A stretch of DNA of 64,000 nt from Tritonibacter mobilis (GTDB taxonomy: Bacteria; Pseudomonadota; Alphaproteobacteria; Rhodobacterales; Rhodobacteraceae), in NCBI RefSeq assembly GCF_001681715.1, contig NZ_LNWY01000001.1:124001-188000 (forward strand), in the 5' to 3' direction. Both the position numbers and the translations under genes were made by a program. The notes beneath the pieces are model-generated. The model saw nothing but the letters and a program-made list of their open reading frames with translations, ran no database searches and was not told where the DNA came from. Below, piece by piece: positions 35,704-43,497 of this stretch (its first letter is position 1; every line of letters begins with the position of its first letter).

Positions 35704-35944
35704 AACGCCTCCTCAACGTTATCGGCTTTGTCGCTGCAGCGCTGATCATTCGATCTATGTGGATTCGATTGATCATCTGTTAGCAACAACATCATTTGTT
35801 CAAGTGAATCGCATCCTGTCAATATGTTTGATGCGAATAACTTGCTAGTTTCTCCGATCAACATTGGTAAAATAGACCCATTGACTTGATCATATGTTCT
35901 GTCACTAATTGTTTGATCGAAAGCGCCATGGAGGAAGGCCCCCG
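35704..35944. promoter_or_regulatory. lsr divergent control region with repeated TTGATC sites
   Basis: Between lsrA (leftward) and lsrR (rightward), a 7-base word TTGATCA or a close variant recurs: near 35742 (CTGATCA), 35769-35775, 35825 (TTGATGC), 35855-35861 (reverse, GATCAAC), 35886-35892 and 35913-35919 (TTGATCG). Two copies are followed by AT-TGTT-like words. SorC-family regulators such as LsrR bind such spaced half-sites, and the phosphorylated signal releases them. The region is clearly AT-richer than the neighbouring genes. Confidence 0.6.
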
Positions 35945-36883
35945 ATGACCGACCAGACAGCACATGATGCAGACGAGGCACTGCTGGCACGGGTGGCTTG
36001 GCTTTATTACAACGACGGACTCACCCAGAGCGAGGTGGGCGAGATCCTCAACCTGTCGCGCATCAAAGTCTCGCGCCTTCTTGATGCCGGGCGCACGTCA
36101 GGCCTTATCCAACTGCGGATCAACTCTCGTCAGCGCGGGTGTCTGGAACTTGAAACCCGCATGAAGCAGCAATTTGGCCTGAGTGACTGTCGCGTCATTC
36201 CCGAGAGCATCTCGGAAGACACCAACATGCGCATCGGGCAGGCTGCGGCACAGTATCTGATGCAGAAGCTATCCCCCGGTGACAGCCTGTCGGTCGGCTG
36301 GGGCGACACGGTGACTCACTCCATCCGTATGTTGGGCTATACCGCGCAGGAACGCGGTGTCGGGCTGTACTCCCTGACCGGCGGCGTGCAGACCTATGTG
36401 GAAGGTATGCGCGAGGCCAACTGGCACCGCAACGTGAACATCATTCCGGCACCATTGGTGGTCTCAACACCAGAGCTGGCGCAGGCATTGATGCAAGAAC
36501 CGACCGTTGCCACCCTGATGGCCAAGGCGCTTGAGGCGGATTACAAGCTCGTCGGCATCGGTGGTATCAGCGAAACCGCAACCGTGGTGAGCCATGGCTA
36601 CATTCCACCTGCCGAGATTGACCCGCTGCGCCGGGGCGGCGCCCGTGGTGACATCCTGTGCCGCTTCTACGACCGGGGTGGCGCAGGGCTTGCCCTGCCC
36701 TTGCATGAACGTGTGATCGGTGTCGATCTTGATCAGTTGCGCGAGTCCAACAAGGTCATTGGCGCAGCGGGTGGCGCGACCAAAACGGGCCCGATCCTCT
36801 CCGCCTTGCGCGGAAAAATCCTCGACATTCTGGTCACGGACGAACCCACAGCACTTGCACTTCTTGACGCAGCGGAGGTCTGA
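35945..36883 (+). CDS. lsrR: LsrR, SorC-family repressor of AI-2 genes
   Basis: A 312-residue SorC/DeoR-like regulator. The helix-turn-helix is 'GLTQSEVGEILNLSRIKVSRLL' (about residues 27-48) and the rest is a sugar-phosphate isomerase-like sensor domain ('SVGWGDTVTHSIRML', 'VGIGGISETATVVSHGYI', 'VIGAAGGATKTGPILSAL'). The ATG at 35945 is preferred over an in-frame TTG upstream because AGGAAGG precedes it. Only 2 bases separate it from lsrK. LsrR homologues repress lsr genes until phospho-AI-2 binds. Confidence 0.88.
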   Translation: MTDQTAHDADEALLARVAWLYYNDGLTQSEVGEILNLSRIKVSRLLDAGRTSGLIQLRINSRQRGCLELETRMKQQFGLSDCRVIPESISEDTNMRIGQAAAQYLMQKLSPGDSLSVGWGDTVTHSIRMLGYTAQERGVGLYSLTGGVQTYVEGMREANWHRNVNIIPAPLVVSTPELAQALMQEPTVATLMAKALEADYKLVGIGGISETATVVSHGYIPPAEIDPLRRGGARGDILCRFYDRGGAGLALPLHERVIGVDLDQLRESNKVIGAAGGATKTGPILSALRGKILDILVTDEPTALALLDAAEV

Positions 36884-36885
36884 TC

Positions 36886-38415
36886 ATGGCGTATTATCTG
36901 GCATTTGATGCTGGCACCGGCAGCGGTCGTGCGGTCTTGTTTGATGAAAGCGGCGCAGAAATTTCTGCCTCAAGTCAGGAATGGTGGCACGCCACCGATG
37001 CGCGCTATCCGGGATCAATGGATTTCGACACGGCAGGAAACTGGGCCGCGCTCGCCCGGTGCTGCCGTGAGGTGATTGCCACCTCTGGTGTTGACCCCAA
37101 AGACATCAAAGCCGTCAGCGCCACCGCGATGCGCGAAGCCTTTGTGCTACACGACCAAACCGGAACAGAAATCTGGGCTTGCGCCAATGTTGATGCCCGC
37201 GCCAGCGATGAGGTGCGCGCGCTGAAAACCAGTCATCCGGATCTGGAACGCGACATCTACAACCGCTCGGGCCAGACCTACGCTCTTGGCGCGTTGCCTC
37301 GGCTGATCTGGCTGCGCAAACATATGCCAGACGTACTCGAGCGCGCGCAGTCTCTTACCATGCTATCGGACTGGGTGCTTTATCGCCTCTCCGGCGCACT
37401 CAGCTCAGAGCCGTCGAACGCGGGAACCACCGGGTTGATCGGACTGGCAGATCGCGCCCCGTTACGCGATGTGCTGAACCTTATGGATCTGCCAGAGAGC
37501 CTGTTCCCTCATGCCGCCAGCACCGGCGAGGTCATCGGCGAGGTCCACGCGGCGGCTGCCAACGAAACCGGCCTTGCGCCCGGCACGCTTGTGGTTGCAG
37601 GAGGTGGCGATTGCCAGACTGGCGCGCTCGGTCTTGGAGTGGTGAATGAAGGCGATTGCGCGGTTATGGGCGGGACTTTCTGGCAACAGGTGGTCAATGT
37701 CCCCCTCAGCCTGACAGACCCCACCATGAACCTGCGGATCAACCCGCATGTTGTGCCGGATCTCAATCAGGCAGAGGCCATCAGCTTCTTTACCGGCGCA
37801 GTGATGCGTTGGTTTCGCGATGCCTTCGGGCAGGGCAAGAGCTATAGCGAATTGGAAGCGGCCTCCAAATCCGTTCCGCCCGGTGCTTTTGGGATCATTC
37901 CGGTATTTTCCGACGTCATGCGCTATGGAGAGTGGTTTCATGCTGCGCCCTCGCTGCTGAACCTGTCGATCGACCCGGAGCGCTCCGGCCCAGATGCGAT
38001 CTTTCGTGCCCTTCAGGAAAACGCGGCCATCGTGGCGCATCGCAACCTAGAGGCGGTGTTTGACCTGACGGGACGACGCCCGGACCGCATCATCTTTGCG
38101 GGGGGCGCTTCCAAATCTGCCCATTGGGCGCAGATCCTGGCCGATGTCACAGGCCTCACCGTGGCCACGCCGCGCGTCAAAGAAGCCACAGCCCAAGGAT
38201 GCGCCGCAGCAGCAGCAACTGGCGCGGGCCTTTTTGCCTCACTGCGCGAAGCGGGCAATGCATGGTCTCAAATCGAAGCCGAGTTTACGCCCAACTCAGA
38301 CCTTAACGCTCTTTATGCAGATGCAAGCATCCGCTGGGCCAAGGCCTATGCGGCGCAACGTGATCTGGTCACCGCAAATGTGACGACCTCCATGTGGCAG
38401 GCCCCCGGCACCTGA
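36886..38415 (+). CDS. lsrK: Autoinducer-2 kinase LsrK
   Basis: A 509-residue FGGY-family kinase: an N-terminal 'FDAGTGSGRAVLFDESG' phosphate loop, 'AVSATAMREAFVLHDQTG', 'WACANVDARASDEV' and a second nucleotide loop 'IIFAGGASKSAHWAQILADVTG'. Length and the 'GGDCQTGALGLGVVNEGDCAVMGGTFWQQ' segment (in two parts) suit LsrK better than xylulose or rhamnulose kinases. It phosphorylates imported AI-2 in the cytoplasm, trapping it and making the LsrR inducer. The C-terminal 20 residues extend past the usual end. Confidence 0.9.
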   Translation: MAYYLAFDAGTGSGRAVLFDESGAEISASSQEWWHATDARYPGSMDFDTAGNWAALARCCREVIATSGVDPKDIKAVSATAMREAFVLHDQTGTEIWACANVDARASDEVRALKTSHPDLERDIYNRSGQTYALGALPRLIWLRKHMPDVLERAQSLTMLSDWVLYRLSGALSSEPSNAGTTGLIGLADRAPLRDVLNLMDLPESLFPHAASTGEVIGEVHAAAANETGLAPGTLVVAGGGDCQTGALGLGVVNEGDCAVMGGTFWQQVVNVPLSLTDPTMNLRINPHVVPDLNQAEAISFFTGAVMRWFRDAFGQGKSYSELEAASKSVPPGAFGIIPVFSDVMRYGEWFHAAPSLLNLSIDPERSGPDAIFRALQENAAIVAHRNLEAVFDLTGRRPDRIIFAGGASKSAHWAQILADVTGLTVATPRVKEATAQGCAAAAATGAGLFASLREAGNAWSQIEAEFTPNSDLNALYADASIRWAKAYAAQRDLVTANVTTSMWQAPGT

Positions 38416-38454
38416 TACCGCGCCCGCCCTCCAAGATTTCAAGAAAGGACCACT

Positions 38455-38754
38455 ATGCTTATTCAACTGGTGAACATCAAAGTGCAGGACGGCACACGGG
38501 ATACGTTCCTTGAGGCCTTCACGATAAACTGCAACGGCACCCGCGAAGAGCCGGGCAATATCCGCTTTGACCTGCTGCATGACCCGGAGGACGCGAACAA
38601 CTTCTTCGTCTACGAAATCTTTGAAAGCGAAGCGGCACTCGATGAACACCGCAAGACCCCGCACTATCAAACCTGCGTAGAGATGATTGAGCCGATCACG
38701 ATTGGCGGGAGAACCAAAACCTATTTTACGCCCGTATTGGTTCAGGGCACCTGA
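38455..38754 (+). CDS. lsrG: Phospho-AI-2 (P-DPD) isomerase LsrG
   Basis: A 99-residue ABM-fold monooxygenase-like protein: 'LVNIKVQDGTRDTFLEAF', 'EEPGNIRFDLLHDPEDANNFFVYEIFES' and 'DEHRKTPHYQTCVEMI'. This is the size and pattern of LsrG, which converts phospho-DPD to the hydroxypentanedione phosphate. ATG at 38455 follows AAGAAAGGACC. It is 39 bases after lsrK and completes the rightward operon. With the enzyme of the next step (lsrF) absent from the window, the class II aldolase of the other operon is the best candidate to take its product. Confidence 0.88.
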   Translation: MLIQLVNIKVQDGTRDTFLEAFTINCNGTREEPGNIRFDLLHDPEDANNFFVYEIFESEAALDEHRKTPHYQTCVEMIEPITIGGRTKTYFTPVLVQGT

Positions 38755-38911
38755 AACATCTGCCTGCCCCGGTAAAAACAATACCCTATCGGCGCAAAAG
38801 CACAGCCCTAACGTCACCCATCATCGAATGGCTTTGTGACCGCCGGGCCTTACTCAACGGCCATTATTTCAGGCCATGAGGCATCACCACCACTCACCAA
38901 GCTCAAACGGC

Positions 38912-38938
38912 AACAGGGACGCGCCCAGCGTCCCTGTT
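38912..38938. terminator. Hairpin between convergent lsrG and flagellin genes
   Basis: Perfect 11-base arms AACAGGGACGC and GCGTCCCTGTT with a 5-base loop. It stands 28 bases beyond the flagellin stop and about 160 after lsrG. Strong stem, no T run. A bidirectional terminator is the simplest reading. Confidence 0.7.
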
Positions 38939-38965
38939 CCGTGACCTTGGGTATGGCTCAGCCGG

Positions 38966-39811
38966 TTAGTTAAACAGCTGTAGCAGAGCCTGCGGCGCCT
39001 GGTTCGCAATTCCAAGCGATTGAACCGCCAGCTCCTGCTGGGTTTGTAGTGCCGACAATCGGGCAGAGGCTTCTTCCATGTCGGTGTCGGTCATCGTCGA
39101 CACGCCCATGGTCATCGAATCTACCAGCTTGGACACAAACTGAACCTGATCGTCGATCCGTGCAGAGGCCGCACCGAGAGCCGCAGCGCCAGAGATCGCC
39201 GTTTGCAGGTAAACTTCGATTTCAGCCAGAGCGGAAGCCGCGGTTGCGGTGTCGGTGATTGTGGTCAGGCTGGTGCCAAGGTTCAGGCTGGATTCAAAGC
39301 CTTGCGCCTCGATGGAAATGTCCACAGAGCTCACAGTGCCGCCCGCGCCAACGCGGTCCAGAGAGGCCAGAATGCCCATCTGTGTTGCGGTACCGTCAAT
39401 CGTGTTGGCCAGTAGGTTTGCACCGTTGAACTGCGCCGCGCCGATGATGGATTCGATTTGGTCGACCTTGGATTCAATATCGGTCTGGATCTTGTCATGC
39501 GACACGTTTTCCGCTTGTGCCGACACGATCAACTCTTTGATTTCAACAAGCTTCTCAACGATCTGTTCTGCCCCAGCAGATGCGACAGCTACGGTCGCTT
39601 CGCCCATCGAAAGACCTTCTTCAATCGCCTCAAAGCTGGCGATATCGGATTCCATGGTCTTGGAAATAGCCCAAACTGCGGCATTGTCTTTTGCAACGCC
39701 AATTTCCTTACCAGTGGAAATCGCGTTCTGTGTGTCGGTGAGATTGGTGTTGACGACTTTCAGCGTCTGCAGAGCCACCATAGCACCATTGTTTGTCAAA
39801 ATGCTGGACAT
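38966..39811 (-). CDS. fliC: Flagellin (FliC-type)
   Basis: A 281-residue flagellin with conserved ends and a short middle, as in alphaproteobacterial filaments: N-terminal 'ILTNNGAMVALQTLKVVN', 'ISTGKEIGVAKDNAAVWAIS', 'GEATVAVASAGAEQIVEKL' and 'QFNGANLLA'; C-terminal 'TMTDTDMEEASARLSALQTQ' and 'SLGIANQAPQALLQLF'. The ATG at 39811 is chosen (AAGGAACTC upstream); the longer frame would begin at a TTG seven codons before. No other flagellar gene is nearby, so export and assembly depend on genes elsewhere. Confidence 0.92.
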   Translation of the reverse strand: MSSILTNNGAMVALQTLKVVNTNLTDTQNAISTGKEIGVAKDNAAVWAISKTMESDIASFEAIEEGLSMGEATVAVASAGAEQIVEKLVEIKELIVSAQAENVSHDKIQTDIESKVDQIESIIGAAQFNGANLLANTIDGTATQMGILASLDRVGAGGTVSSVDISIEAQGFESSLNLGTSLTTITDTATAASALAEIEVYLQTAISGAAALGAASARIDDQVQFVSKLVDSMTMGVSTMTDTDMEEASARLSALQTQQELAVQSLGIANQAPQALLQLFN

Positions 39812-40389
39812 AGCATGAGTTCCTTTGAGCAAGGAGCACTTTGGCCCCGATGTATTCCCTTTCCCCCATTATGGGGTGTTCTCTCTCGTCTTTCTGAACG
39901 TGCGGAGCACTTCGGCCGCCGCAACAAACTCAATAAGATGCAGGCCAACTTTTGACGTGAGGATGCTAATGAAGAGCTAAAATGTCGGCGTATATGTCTA
40001 AAATGCGAGTCAAATTGCTTCTGTTGGCATTTTTGCGCCACGCCCGCCGCGCACCACAACAGCCTGCCCAGACCGCAGTGCCCAAATGGTGAGACTAAGA
40101 TTCAAATCCGCAAAGCACTGTGAAGTCACCGAGAACGATGCATGCGCCCTTGCACATATATATGTAAAAGGCGCAGCACCCGACCACATCAGACGTCTGA
40201 CAGGATGTGCACCACCCGCTCACTGAAAGGGGGTAGGGCCATGATGTAGTCAAATTAGTCCGGTTATTTATCTTATTTTTCAAATCATTGAAGACAACCG
40301 CAGCGTAGCAATAAACGGTTTTTTCACGCTGGGGCCACAGGGTCACGGAACACCGACGACCCTAGATTGATGTTCACGGACACAGCACA
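39812..40389. other. Flagellin leader and intergenic region
   Basis: 578 bases with no gene. The flagellin leader holds a small hairpin, CCCCAT-T-ATGGGG (39864-39876). Further right are an alternating-AT run CATATATATATG near 40154 and a perfect 12-base palindrome TCAGACGTCTGA at 40189-40200, either of which may serve the peroxidase/GGDEF operon. The 40230-40330 stretch is AT-rich and probably holds the promoter for the gene starting at 40390, but I cannot fix the boxes. Confidence 0.4.
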
Positions 40390-41379
40390 TTGCGACTTTT
40401 GACACTTCTTTGCGTTGGCCTCATCGGAACCTTTGTATTGGCCGCGGCCTCGCGACAAGACTTAAAGAAGATGTTCGAACGCCCCGCCCGTATCGCGTTC
40501 CCCGAAGAAGAGGCCTACTCGCCCCAGCGCGCGGCCTTGGGCAAAATGCTGTTCTTTGATACCCGCCTCTCTGGCGCACAGAATCTCAGCTGTGCCACCT
40601 GCCACAACCCCTCGTTTGGCTGGGAAACACCCGCAGCGCGGGCCGTCGGAGCCATGAATCAGCCGCTCGAACGCCACACCCCGACAATCGAGAACCTGGC
40701 AGAATCAGAGCATTTTTTCTGGGACGGTCGTGTCACCTCCTTAAAGGAACAAATTCGCGGACCGATCACCCATCCGCTCAAAATGAATTCCAGCATGAAA
40801 CAGGTGGTTCGGCGCTTAGAAGCGATTTCAGGCTACCGCCGCTACTTCGAGATCGCCTTCCCCGAGGCAGGGCTGACGGAAAACACCATTCTCATTGCTC
40901 TGGCCACCTATCAGCGCACCCTACGGTCGGGTTGGTCTCCATTTGATGACTGGGTCGAAGGCGATGACGATGCCATTTCTGCTTCGGCCAAACGCGGGTT
41001 TGACGTCTTTACCGGCATCGGGCACTGCGCAGATTGCCATCATGGCTGGGCCTTCACAGATCACGCCTTTCACAGCGTCGGCGTCGGCGGCGACGATATC
41101 GGTCGTGGCATCCTTGATCCCCAGATGCGCCATCGTTTCAAAACGCCGGGCCTGCGCAACATCGCCCTACGCGCGCCCTATATGCACAATGGCAGCCTGA
41201 ACTCCCTGCGCGCGGTGGTGGAGCATTATCGCCATGGCGGCAGCCCCTTAGCGCATATGAACGACATGCATCCGCTCGACGACATGTCCGATCGAAACGT
41301 GAATGACCTCATCGCATTTCTTGAAACCCTGACCGCATATAACCCGCATGTATCGGCCCCGGCCCTGCCTGCTGACTGA
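40390..41379 (+). CDS. Di-haem cytochrome c peroxidase / MauG-family protein
   Basis: 329 residues with an N-terminal signal (about 1-20) and two haem c sites, C68-A-T-C-H72 and C213-A-D-C-H217. Conserved CCP/MauG blocks are 'LGKMLFFDTRLSG', 'HTPTIENLAESEHFFWDGR', 'FKTPGLRNIALRAPYMHNGSL' and the final 'DLIAFLETLT'. It is a periplasmic electron-transfer enzyme that reduces peroxide or oxidises a partner protein. The predicted start is TTG, which is uncommon; the signal peptide would be lost from any later start. 10 bases separate it from the GGDEF/EAL gene. Confidence 0.85.
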   Translation: MRLLTLLCVGLIGTFVLAAASRQDLKKMFERPARIAFPEEEAYSPQRAALGKMLFFDTRLSGAQNLSCATCHNPSFGWETPAARAVGAMNQPLERHTPTIENLAESEHFFWDGRVTSLKEQIRGPITHPLKMNSSMKQVVRRLEAISGYRRYFEIAFPEAGLTENTILIALATYQRTLRSGWSPFDDWVEGDDDAISASAKRGFDVFTGIGHCADCHHGWAFTDHAFHSVGVGGDDIGRGILDPQMRHRFKTPGLRNIALRAPYMHNGSLNSLRAVVEHYRHGGSPLAHMNDMHPLDDMSDRNVNDLIAFLETLTAYNPHVSAPALPAD

Positions 41380-41389
41380 GGGACACCCT

Positions 41390-43492
41390 ATGTCGATCAA
41401 ACGTCGCATTCTCGGCCCTATCGTTCTATTGATTGTGATCGGCATCGTCGGTGCATTCTGGGTCTCGTTGGCTGCCATCCGCACCCAAAACGCGATCCAA
41501 GACGCGGACACGACCACGATGCGTACTCTGCAAGCCACCGAGCGCGCACAACGCATTCGTGTCGAAATCGAGGATCAACTGAGCCAGTTTCTTGAGTTCA
41601 ACACAGTAGAGACACCCGCTCGCGTCAATCGCAATCATCAGCGTTTCGTCACCGCCTTTCGCAATGTCTGGCAGGAATTACGCGCTGCACCCGGCTCTGA
41701 AAAACAGATCGAGATGGTGGCGCAGGTCGAAGAGCAGTTCGAAGCGTGGAACACAGAGGCGACCATCGCGCTCGGCCTGTTGAATGACACTCATATCCCC
41801 TCGCACAACCGCCTCGATCACTTGGCGCGGCGGCTTGAACTGGCGCTTGTTGCCTTGGAACAAGAAGTCCGACTGAGCGCCGCCAACGCCAATCAGGATG
41901 CGCGTCAACGCTATGTGCAGCAGGTGGTTGTGGTCTTTATTTCCATGATCGTGATCTTCCTTGTGGCGGGGTCAACCTTCATCGGGTTTGGCAGTCAACT
42001 GGTGCGGTCGCTGACCCAGCTTGCCGCCGCGATGGAGCGTATCCGCTCTGGTGATTTTGATACGCCCGTCAGCTATGTCGACCGGCGCGACGAGGTGGGC
42101 AAAATCGCGCGAGGCGTTGCGGCCTTTTCATATACGCTGCGGGATTTAAGCGCTGCAAAAACCCGGATTGAGCATCTGGCCCTGCACGATCAATTGACCA
42201 ACCTCCCCAACCGGCGCGCCCTGCAGGAGTACCTCGAACATTGTTTCGATCTGGCCCCTTCATCGGAACATCGGGTGGCGGTGCTGCATGTGGATCTCGA
42301 CCGGTTCAAGCAGATTAACGACCTAATGGGCCACGCCGCCGGGGATGAAATCCTGCGCCACGCCGCGCGCGCCATGCAGCAGCAAATCGGCGCTGACGAT
42401 CTGACCGCGCGCGTTGGTGGGGATGAGTTCGTGATCGTGTTGCGACAGGCTGGCACCGATGCGCAGGTGGAATGCATTGCCAATCGCATCATCGAGGCGG
42501 TCTCACAACCGATTGAAATATGGGGTGATTTCGTTCATGTGGGTGCCAGCGTCGGCATTGCCTTCCTCATGGCAGGAGAAACCGACCCGGCCCGCATCCT
42601 CTCCAACGCCGATATCGCGCTCTATGTCGCCAAGAGCAAAGGCCGCGGGCGGGCGTCTTTCTACAATGATGCCACCCGCGCTCGGTTTGAGGGGAACATG
42701 GCGCTTTTGAAAGACCTGCGCTGCGGGTTGGACAACGGCGAGATCACCGCGTTCTTTCAGCCACAGGTGGATGGGATCACGGGTGAGGTCATCGGCTTTG
42801 AGGCACTGGCGCGCTGGCGTCATCCGGAACGCGGTATGCTTGATCCGGGCGTCTTTATCACCCTGGCCTTTGAGCACGGTCTGGGCGACCGATTGACAGA
42901 ACGGATCGTCTCTGATGCGATTGCCGCACTGCTAGAATGGCGCGCACGCGGCCTGCCTGCGCCCAGCGTCAGCGTCAATTTCTCGGCCAAACAACTGCGT
43001 GACGGCGGGTTGGTCGAATATCTCGACGACACGCTTTTCGCCGCAGCTCTTGAGCCCGAGGATATTGCGATTGAGGTCTTGGAAAGTGTGCTGTTCAGTG
43101 ACGGCGTAGATCCGGCCCTCAATACAATCGAGCAACTGCAAAAGCGCGGTTACAAGATCGAACTGGATGATTTTGGCACCGGTCATGCCTCAATCTCGAA
43201 CCTAAGACGGTTCAAGGTCGATGGCATCAAACTGGACAAGGATTTTGTCGCCGGGGTGGATCAGGACGCCGAGCAAGAGGTGATCCTGCGCACGATGATC
43301 GACCTTTGCCGCAATCTCGGTATCGTCTGCCTTGCAGAAGGCGTCGAGACCGAGGCTGAAAAGAACAAGCTGATCTCGCTGGGCTGCAGCCGTTTTCAGG
43401 GCTATGGCGTGGCCCGCCCGATGCCGCAAGATGCGGTCACCGAGTGGCTTGAGACCCAATATGGCCGCCACACCACTGCCAAGGCGGGCTGA
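41390..43492 (+). CDS. Transmembrane HAMP-GGDEF-EAL cyclic-di-GMP protein
   Basis: 700 residues. Two transmembrane helices (9-29 and 178-200) bracket a periplasmic helical sensor domain of about 150 residues, followed by HAMP (about 200-250), GGDEF with intact motif at 343-347, and EAL with E471-A-L plus 'DDFGTGHASIS', 'GIKLDKDFV' and 'EGVETEAEK'. Both catalytic signatures are kept. The ATG at 41390 (GAGGGACACCC upstream) is preferred because the first TM helix begins there. Co-transcription with a periplasmic peroxidase hints that the sensor domain reads a redox-related signal. Its stop is 5 bases from the convergent flavoprotein gene. Confidence 0.92.
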   Translation: MSIKRRILGPIVLLIVIGIVGAFWVSLAAIRTQNAIQDADTTTMRTLQATERAQRIRVEIEDQLSQFLEFNTVETPARVNRNHQRFVTAFRNVWQELRAAPGSEKQIEMVAQVEEQFEAWNTEATIALGLLNDTHIPSHNRLDHLARRLELALVALEQEVRLSAANANQDARQRYVQQVVVVFISMIVIFLVAGSTFIGFGSQLVRSLTQLAAAMERIRSGDFDTPVSYVDRRDEVGKIARGVAAFSYTLRDLSAAKTRIEHLALHDQLTNLPNRRALQEYLEHCFDLAPSSEHRVAVLHVDLDRFKQINDLMGHAAGDEILRHAARAMQQQIGADDLTARVGGDEFVIVLRQAGTDAQVECIANRIIEAVSQPIEIWGDFVHVGASVGIAFLMAGETDPARILSNADIALYVAKSKGRGRASFYNDATRARFEGNMALLKDLRCGLDNGEITAFFQPQVDGITGEVIGFEALARWRHPERGMLDPGVFITLAFEHGLGDRLTERIVSDAIAALLEWRARGLPAPSVSVNFSAKQLRDGGLVEYLDDTLFAAALEPEDIAIEVLESVLFSDGVDPALNTIEQLQKRGYKIELDDFGTGHASISNLRRFKVDGIKLDKDFVAGVDQDAEQEVILRTMIDLCRNLGIVCLAEGVETEAEKNKLISLGCSRFQGYGVARPMPQDAVTEWLETQYGRHTTAKAG

Positions 43493-43497
43493 CTGCG

